10,768 nt of DNA, from positions 1 to 10,768 of the forward strand of contig JALGTD010000031.1 in the NCBI GenBank assembly GCA_029821515.1. Direction: 5' to 3'. The position numbers were made by a program, and so were the translations under genes. Position 1 is the stretch's first letter; each line of letters starts with the position of its first letter. This document shows, piece after piece, positions 6,116 through 10,768 of this stretch. Source of the DNA: Candidatus Zipacnadia bacterium (lineage in GTDB: Bacteria; Armatimonadota; Zipacnadia; Zipacnadales; Zipacnadaceae). The notes under the pieces are model-generated. The model was not told the DNA's origin. It did not search any database and saw only the letters and a list, made by a program, of their open reading frames with translations.

Positions 6116-7564
6116 TCACATTCTAAATAGTCTAAATAGACCACGGCGGTAGACTATGAGTACGCCGCCGGATATGAGCAACACAACGAAGCCGATAATG
6201 ACGCTGAATATCGCGGCTGCACTGGTTGGCCACTGTGGTGGTACAGCGGTGTCGAGGTGGATGAATCTGCTGACACGGCTGTACTTTTCTACCAGGGCAA
6301 CCAGTCCAAGCCCCTGGTCCAATGGGTCCAGCAATTGCGCCTGCTGGCCTTGTTCGCGCTTGAGGAATGCATATTTGCGCGCGATAGCCGGCAACTCGGC
6401 CATCTCTGTTCTGGCTGCATTTCGAAACTGCGCATATTGCTGTTTACGAGCTTTCGCTCCAACGATTTCAGTTTCCAGTTCTACTACTGTTGCAGCAACA
6501 GCGGCATAGGCGGGATCGATTTGCCGAGAGACCTGCTGGACAATCTCCTGTCTTATTTCTTGTAACTGCTGCTTTGTGCCGTCTATCTCGGCATTCAGCT
6601 TGACGATGTCCGGGTGCTGGTTACTCTTACCAATGGTCTGCTCAGTCTTCAAATCTATGTTTAGTTGCGCCATCTTTTGCTCCAGTGTGGTGATGACCGG
6701 ATTCCGCGCCATTATCTCCTGCGAAATCTGCATAGCCGTCAACTCATCCAACTGAGCCCGGGCTGCCTCTCGCACCTTTGACGCTTCCGCCACGTGTGCT
6801 ACAGCTTCGGCATAGGCAGGCTCAATGGTCTTGAGTCTTTCCAGAAGCTCTGTGACCTTGCTCTGGGGATCAAGCAAAGAATGTTGTGACTGCAGTGTCT
6901 GGATCTCTTGCTCAATGCGCTGCAATTGAGCTTTCGTCTCTTGTTCGCTGGCTTCCAGGAATTCGCGCGTTTGGCGGGCCTGGCGCAGATTAGCCTCAGT
7001 GACGTACTTTTCGAGCTCAGTGAGATAGCCATTTGCCAGTGCTGCGCACAATTGTTGAGCTTCTTCCGGTGTAAGGGGCGAACTGAGAAAGAAGCTATTA
7101 CGCGGCCACCGTGCACCGGGGCATGTCACTGTGACAGTTACTCCGACGTTAGTGATTTGGCGGAAGTGGGTCATACTTCTCAGGGCCTCTACGGCATAGC
7201 TCTCGTTCAGTGACAACTTCTGCTCGAGATCATACTCATGCACCATTCTTAGTAACATCTCGCGGCTGGTCAGGATGGGCCACAGACTGCTCAGGGCGCC
7301 GGTGACGGGCGGCCTTAGCAGAGTGTCGGAAGTAGCAGCGGCATCTGCCAAATTACCAGCACTGCCGGCGATGATCCCGGCGACTATATCTGGTTGAGTG
7401 CTGATGAGCATAGAACTGGTAGCAGAATAGCTGCGGGGCAAAGACTGGTAAGATAACCAGCCAGCAGTGAGGGCAATGCCCACGCTAATGACCCCTGCAA
7501 TAATCCAAAACAGCATGCCTGGCCAATTGCCCTTACCTGAAGTGTATGTTCTATATGTTGGCAT
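6116..7564 (-). CDS. Polysaccharide chain-length determinant (Wzz/GumC-type co-polymerase)
   Basis: A 482-residue inner-membrane protein that in its family controls the chain length or export of surface polysaccharide. The topology is typical: a short cytoplasmic N-terminus, a first membrane helix (about 17-38), a large extracytoplasmic domain with long coiled-coil helices (about 190-350, rich in Gln, Glu and Leu heptads), then a proline-containing segment AVPPQWP just before the second membrane helix (about 448-470) and a short basic tail. There is no C-terminal tyrosine kinase domain. The ATG at 7564 is preceded by AGGGGA at good spacing. No glycosyltransferase, flippase or polymerase gene adjoins it here, so it stands alone within the window. 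It is transcribed divergently from the fucose isomerase gene and converges on the cobO region. The family is clear from topology; the particular polysaccharide is unknown. Confidence 0.85.
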   Translation of the reverse strand: MPTYRTYTSGKGNWPGMLFWIIAGVISVGIALTAGWLSYQSLPRSYSATSSMLISTQPDIVAGIIAGSAGNLADAAATSDTLLRPPVTGALSSLWPILTSREMLLRMVHEYDLEQKLSLNESYAVEALRSMTHFRQITNVGVTVTVTCPGARWPRNSFFLSSPLTPEEAQQLCAALANGYLTELEKYVTEANLRQARQTREFLEASEQETKAQLQRIEQEIQTLQSQHSLLDPQSKVTELLERLKTIEPAYAEAVAHVAEASKVREAARAQLDELTAMQISQEIMARNPVITTLEQKMAQLNIDLKTEQTIGKSNQHPDIVKLNAEIDGTKQQLQEIRQEIVQQVSRQIDPAYAAVAATVVELETEIVGAKARKQQYAQFRNAARTEMAELPAIARKYAFLKREQGQQAQLLDPLDQGLGLVALVEKYSRVSRFIHLDTAVPPQWPTSAAAIFSVIIGFVVLLISGGVLIVYRRGLFRLFRM

Positions 7565-7578
7565 AGCTTCCCCTCAGC

Positions 7579-7648
7579 TCCGGATACAGCAGATCGTGTA
7601 GGAATAAGGAATCAGCAAACTGTTGAGCATTTCTCTGCCCTATCCGGA
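7579..7648. repeat. Inverted repeat TCCGGATA ... TATCCGGA
   Basis: Two perfect 8-bp arms (7579-7586 and 7641-7648) are separated by 54 bp, just upstream of the Wzz-like start. Each arm contains the self-complementary TCCGGA, so the arms could be paired binding sites for a dimeric regulator rather than a hairpin. Chance occurrence is possible. Confidence 0.3.
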
Positions 7649-7727
7649 AGAACCTGCTTATTGTGTCAGAAAGTTGCACTTACCATGGAGGATGTTTCTC
7701 TGTGCTGGCGAATATGGCATCTGCGTA

Positions 7728-7739
7728 GGAATCCATTCC
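7728..7739. promoter_or_regulatory. Operator-like palindrome GGAATCCATTCC
   Basis: Two 5-bp inverted arms around a 2-bp centre sit about 20 bp upstream of the proposed -35 box of the isomerase gene, a fitting place for an activator. No regulator gene is nearby to match it. Confidence 0.2.
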
Positions 7740-7760
7740 ATCAGACGGAAATAGTGCTGT

Positions 7761-7789
7761 TTGGCCCGGTGTATGCTGAATATTACTAT
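7761..7789 (+). promoter_or_regulatory. Candidate promoter of the isomerase operon
   Basis: TTGGCC (7761-7766, 4 of 6 to TTGACA) and TACTAT (7784-7789, 4 of 6 to TATAAT) are spaced by exactly 17 bp. A start point near 7796 would give a leader of about 33 nt containing the strong ribosome site at 7813-7820. Confidence 0.35.
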
Positions 7790-7812
7790 GGCTGAGCAAT
7801 CTTTATCATTTT

Positions 7813-7820
7813 CAAGGAGG
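7813..7820 (+). promoter_or_regulatory. Strong ribosome binding site of the isomerase gene
   Basis: CAAGGAGG, near-complete complementarity to the 16S rRNA 3' end, lies 8 nt before the ATG at 7829. It fixes this start and suggests high expression. Confidence 0.75.
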
Positions 7821-7828
7821 TAGTAGAT

Positions 7829-9553
7829 ATGAGCAACATTCAGCGTCTTGCTTCAGAGATTGATGTATCCGAAAAGGTGATGACATTCGGAGTTTGTGCG
7901 ACCAGTGATCCGCGCGTTGACGAGCAATCGCGCCAGCGCTGCGTCAACATCATTGAGATGACCGCCAACGTTATTGGCAAAGCTGTGCAAATGCCTGACG
8001 GTACTCCGGCAAATGTGGTCTATTCGCCCATTCTCATCGATGGCGAACCGCAGGCCGATATGGTCGCTCGCCAATTCAAGGATGCCGGAGTTGACGCCAT
8101 TGTCTGCGTGCCGGATACCTGGGCCTTTCCCCAGCCGAGCTTAATCTCCTTGATCACACAGTTTCCCAAGGATATCCCGCTTAATCTAACCTGCGGGAAC
8201 TCAGGCCCCAAGCCTGGAGTGGTTTTCGTCCACGCGTCCAGCGGTGCCATCTCCCAGTATGGCAAGCTGGTGCATATCAATGTGGGTACCTGGCCAGATA
8301 CCGGAATGAATCCCGAGATGACGCCCGAGACGGCTGAGGCCCTCATTGACTGGTGTTACGCGGCGATGACTTATAGCGCATTACATGGCCGACGAGTAGT
8401 CATCTTCGGGCACGATTCAATGGGTATGGAGACTGCCCTGCAGCACGTCATCCCCATCCGCAACCTGCTGGGGCTGGAGATTACACGTCTGGATATGAAG
8501 CTACTGGCCGATATGCTCAGCAAGCAGGCCTATGACCCAGGCGAGCTTGATGAGTTGCGCGGCTGGATTGATCAGCAAGTTGGCGACCGGGTAGAGATTC
8601 GCAACGAAGAGGACGAGGCCCGCTTCCGCCAGAGCCTGGCACTATATCTGGTTGTCCGCGACCTGATGAATGATCTTGATGCAGTCGGGGGCGGGTTTAT
8701 GAGCCAGTTGGAATGGGGCTCGGACCTGCGCGGGATTCCCCTGCCTGTCGCCGATGTGATGGAGTCACTGTTCAACTCCAGCTTTGACCACACCGGCCGC
8801 AAGGCCCCTCTCCCCTATGCCACCGAAGCCGACGTTCAGGGCTTGCTCACGCAGCTCCACTTCACCTGGCTCAGCGGTGGTAACCCCCCGCTGTTTATGG
8901 ATTTCCGCAAGGTCTGGGAGCCCTGGGAGATTGACCGCCTGGCCGACGAGTTGGGCCTGAGTGAGGTAGAGCCGGAAGCGCTGTGGCGGCGCATTGGTTT
9001 CGTGGATGGTGACAACTCCGGCAGTGCTGCCTTTGACTGGGCTGCCGAGCCGGGTGCCAGCATCGAGCAGATTATGTCCCAGATTAGCTTCCCACTGGCC
9101 GACGAGTTCTACTTCCCCGGCGGTGGCAACTCAGTCTTTTTCGTCTCGCCGGGAGGAATTACCGGTATCGCCGGGCGCATAGCCTACAGCGCGATGAACA
9201 ATGTCTTCTCGCTTATCTGGGATGAAGCCACTACTGTAAGCCTGCCCGACAAGCTCACCCAGGCGGTCTGCGAGACCTCTACACCGACCTGGCCGCATAC
9301 CTTTGTGGTCCCCAAGCACGCCACTATGGGTGAATACAAGCAGTTTGCACCGGCCAATCATTTTCATATGACCTGGGACCTGCAGGTCTCGCGCCTGGAG
9401 TATTGGATGGACCTGGCCAATATCCTGTCCACCACACCGTGGCAGGCCCGCCCTGACTACATAGAAGGCACTGACCGACCTACGCCGCTGCTGTACATCG
9501 CCAATGGTGGGGAGACCGCGGCCAAGCTAGCGCTCGCTCGGCGACGGGGATAG
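7829..9553 (+). CDS. L-fucose isomerase family protein (aldose-ketose isomerase)
   Basis: Predicted cytoplasmic metal-dependent isomerase of 574 residues, close to the size of E. coli FucI. The active-site region is recognisable by recollection of FucI: ATEADVQG (candidate metal ligand Glu333), LFMDFRKVWEPWEIDRL (ligand Asp358), the GDNSGSAAFD segment (394-403) that parallels the FucI INSGSA stretch, and PANHFHMTW, where His511 or His513 would be the third ligand. The Glu-Asp spacing is 25 residues against 24 in FucI. The N-terminal half carries the family's substrate and hexamer-forming domains. Family enzymes convert L-fucose, D-arabinose or related aldoses to ketoses; which sugar is used here is not evident, because divergent members of this family have unknown substrates. 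It is the first gene of a likely operon, 45 bp upstream of a Gfo/Idh/MocA gene. Confidence 0.85.
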   Translation: MSNIQRLASEIDVSEKVMTFGVCATSDPRVDEQSRQRCVNIIEMTANVIGKAVQMPDGTPANVVYSPILIDGEPQADMVARQFKDAGVDAIVCVPDTWAFPQPSLISLITQFPKDIPLNLTCGNSGPKPGVVFVHASSGAISQYGKLVHINVGTWPDTGMNPEMTPETAEALIDWCYAAMTYSALHGRRVVIFGHDSMGMETALQHVIPIRNLLGLEITRLDMKLLADMLSKQAYDPGELDELRGWIDQQVGDRVEIRNEEDEARFRQSLALYLVVRDLMNDLDAVGGGFMSQLEWGSDLRGIPLPVADVMESLFNSSFDHTGRKAPLPYATEADVQGLLTQLHFTWLSGGNPPLFMDFRKVWEPWEIDRLADELGLSEVEPEALWRRIGFVDGDNSGSAAFDWAAEPGASIEQIMSQISFPLADEFYFPGGGNSVFFVSPGGITGIAGRIAYSAMNNVFSLIWDEATTVSLPDKLTQAVCETSTPTWPHTFVVPKHATMGEYKQFAPANHFHMTWDLQVSRLEYWMDLANILSTTPWQARPDYIEGTDRPTPLLYIANGGETAAKLALARRRG

Positions 9554-9598
9554 TCAGAATGCTCAATCAGGCATCAGCGTAATGCTGGAGGCACAACT

Positions 9599-10575
9599 AT
9601 GCCACAACAGTTGCGTGCTGCCATTATCGGTGCTTCGGGGATGGGCAAGCACCATGCTAAATGGCTACACGAGCTGGGCTGTCAGGTGGTCGGCTTTGCG
9701 GGTAGCTCGGAGCAATCGGTGGCGCAGACTGCCACTATGCTGACTGATAACTTTCCATTTGAGGGCACTGGTTATACGGATGTTGCCCGGATGCTGGAGA
9801 CCGAACACCCTGACCTCGTCTCAATAGCTTCACCCAACAAACTGCACTATGAGCACGTTATGCTGGCCCTGGAACATGGTGCTCACGTGATGTGCGAAAA
9901 GCCGCTGGTCCACGACTGGAATAAGAGTGGTGAGCAGCTACTCTCCGAAGCTCAGGAGATGGCCGAGGCGGCGCAAGCCGCTGGAGTTGTCGCTGCCATC
10001 AACACTCAATACGCTGCCGCCCCCAACGCCTACCGTGATCTGGCAGCGCACGCAGGCGTTGCTGAACTAATTTCTCCGCCCCGAACATTCTTCATGCAGA
10101 TGGAATCGCGCGGCAGCTCGGACGGCACCGACTACGAGCAGATATGGATTGATCTGGCGCCTCACCCGCTGAGTGTGCTGCGGGCACTGCTCGGCGCGGG
10201 CGAGATTGACGAAGCAACGCCAAGCGTTACCGTCGCTAGCAAGTGGGTGGAGGCCCGGTTCGACTTTCTGCCAGATGACGGGGACCCAGTCTGCTGCCAC
10301 ATTCTCGTCAGAAATGTGGCCGAAGGGCCGCTGACCCGAGCGTAAACGACCTGCTGGCCGACTACGAAGGCCGCAAGAACGACCAGGGCGTCTATGCCAG
10401 CTTTATGACGCTGTGCGGGCTGGAAATCGAATACCCTAATTTCTTGAAGCTATCGCTATCTCGCTTTCTGGAGGCAGTACGGGGTACAGGTAGGCCTCTG
10501 GCTAGCTTCCAGGATGGTGTAACCGACCTCGAGCGGCTGCTGGGGCTGCTGGCAAAGGGCGAAGGCGGAGATTAA
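9599..10575 (+). CDS. Gfo/Idh/MocA family oxidoreductase, frameshifted near the 3' end
   Basis: The start ATG at 9599 has GGAGG 7 nt upstream. The Rossmann motif is GASGMG (11-16), with SIASPN at 75-80 and the catalytic EKP at 100-102 (MCEKPLV); His189 in IDLAPHPLS is in the position of the conserved C-terminal-domain His. The frame ends early at TAA 10343-10345 after 248 residues. A coherent continuation (VNDLLADYEGRKNDQGVYAS, later SRFLEAVRGTGRPLASF) runs in another frame from about 10342 to a TAA at 10573-10575. Joining them would give about 325 residues, the normal family length. The shift equals a loss of 1 nt, or of 1 plus a multiple of 3, in about 10330-10345. It may be a true disabling mutation or an assembly indel. 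It is shorter than and distinct from the other Gfo/Idh/MocA gene in the window. It probably acts on a sugar handled by the upstream isomerase operon. Confidence 0.88.
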
Positions 10576-10599
10576 GCCAAACTGAAAGGACTGGTTAAC

Positions 10600-10768
10600 A
10601 TGGTACACCAGGACCGTTACAATGTGCACACCTACCTGCTCTGGGCATGCCTGCTGCTGGTCGGCGGAAGTACGCTGGGTCTGCCCGGCTGCGGTGGAGG
10701 GGCTGCTGCTACTCCAGATCTATCGCGCGGGGCAGTCGTAAGCTCCCAGTTGGCGGTGGCCTACCCCC
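10600..10768 (+). CDS. Lipoprotein of unknown function, N-terminal part (runs off the right edge)
   Basis: The ATG at 10600 follows a modest ribosome site (AAAGGA) and opens a lipoprotein signal peptide: a short polar start with one Arg, a hydrophobic stretch (about 12-28) and the lipobox LPGC with the lipidated Cys at 31. After it comes a Gly/Ala-rich linker (GGGAAATPD) typical of exported solute-binding proteins and surface lipoproteins. Only 56 codons are in the window. The gene starts 24 bp after the dehydrogenase stop, so it likely shares the isomerase operon. A sugar-binding lipoprotein of an ABC transporter would suit the context, but nothing visible proves it. Confidence 0.75.
   Translation, partial: MVHQDRYNVHTYLLWACLLLVGGSTLGLPGCGGGAAATPDLSRGAVVSSQLAVAYP

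Larger units (their letters stand above)
7565..7828. promoter_or_regulatory. Divergent regulatory spacer between the Wzz-like and isomerase genes
   Basis: This 264-bp spacer should carry promoters for both neighbours. It holds an 8-bp perfect inverted repeat (TCCGGATA at 7579-7586 and TATCCGGA at 7641-7648), a 12-bp operator-like palindrome (GGAATccATTCC at 7728-7739) and a candidate sigma-70-type promoter at 7761-7789 reading towards the isomerase gene. A 36-codon frame from 7684 has no ribosome site and is not called. Confidence 0.45.

Noticed and set aside
7684..7794. A 36-codon plus-strand frame upstream of the isomerase
   Set aside because: It has no ribosome site, and it overlaps the best promoter candidate.

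Overview
This window is about 10.8 kb of bacterial DNA, moderately GC-rich, with tightly packed genes on both strands and clear Shine-Dalgarno sites. The content is typical of an uncultured heterotroph that handles many sugars: two Gfo/Idh/MocA oxidoreductases, an L-fucose isomerase family enzyme, a nitrilase-fold amidohydrolase and the remnant of a sugar-hydrolase-like gene. The mix would fit phyla such as Armatimonadota, Chloroflexota, Planctomycetota or Poribacteria. The sequence alone does not decide this, and there is no rRNA, tRNA or marker gene.

Layout. Positions 4114 to 1 (minus strand) read nitrilase-fold amidohydrolase, then a Gfo/Idh/MocA dehydrogenase, then the first part of a large alpha-2-macroglobulin-like protein that runs off the left edge and carries a probable 1-nt frameshift. 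A 327-bp divergent spacer (4115-4441) separates this from a plus-strand pair: an Fe-S-type flavoprotein of the FMN reductase superfamily, overlapping by one base the corrinoid adenosyltransferase gene cobO. After cobO lies a remnant gene (5683-5947) that keeps only the two ends of a larger protein. A polysaccharide chain-length determinant (Wzz-like) gene converges from the minus strand (7564 to 6116). After a 264-bp divergent regulatory spacer, the plus strand carries a fucose isomerase family gene, a second Gfo/Idh/MocA gene with a frameshift near its 3' end, and the start of a lipoprotein gene that leaves at the right edge.

How the genes may work together. The isomerase, second dehydrogenase and lipoprotein look like one transcription unit for uptake or catabolism of a deoxy- or pentose sugar. 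The nitrilase and first dehydrogenase look like a second small catabolic unit. The flavoprotein-cobO pair is the most suggestive association: CobO needs a Co(I) corrinoid, and the translationally coupled flavoprotein is a reasonable candidate reductant. No mobile element, CRISPR array, integrase or defence system was seen. Three genes (alpha-2-macroglobulin-like, second dehydrogenase, remnant) are broken or appear broken, so either local gene decay or assembly indels are at work.
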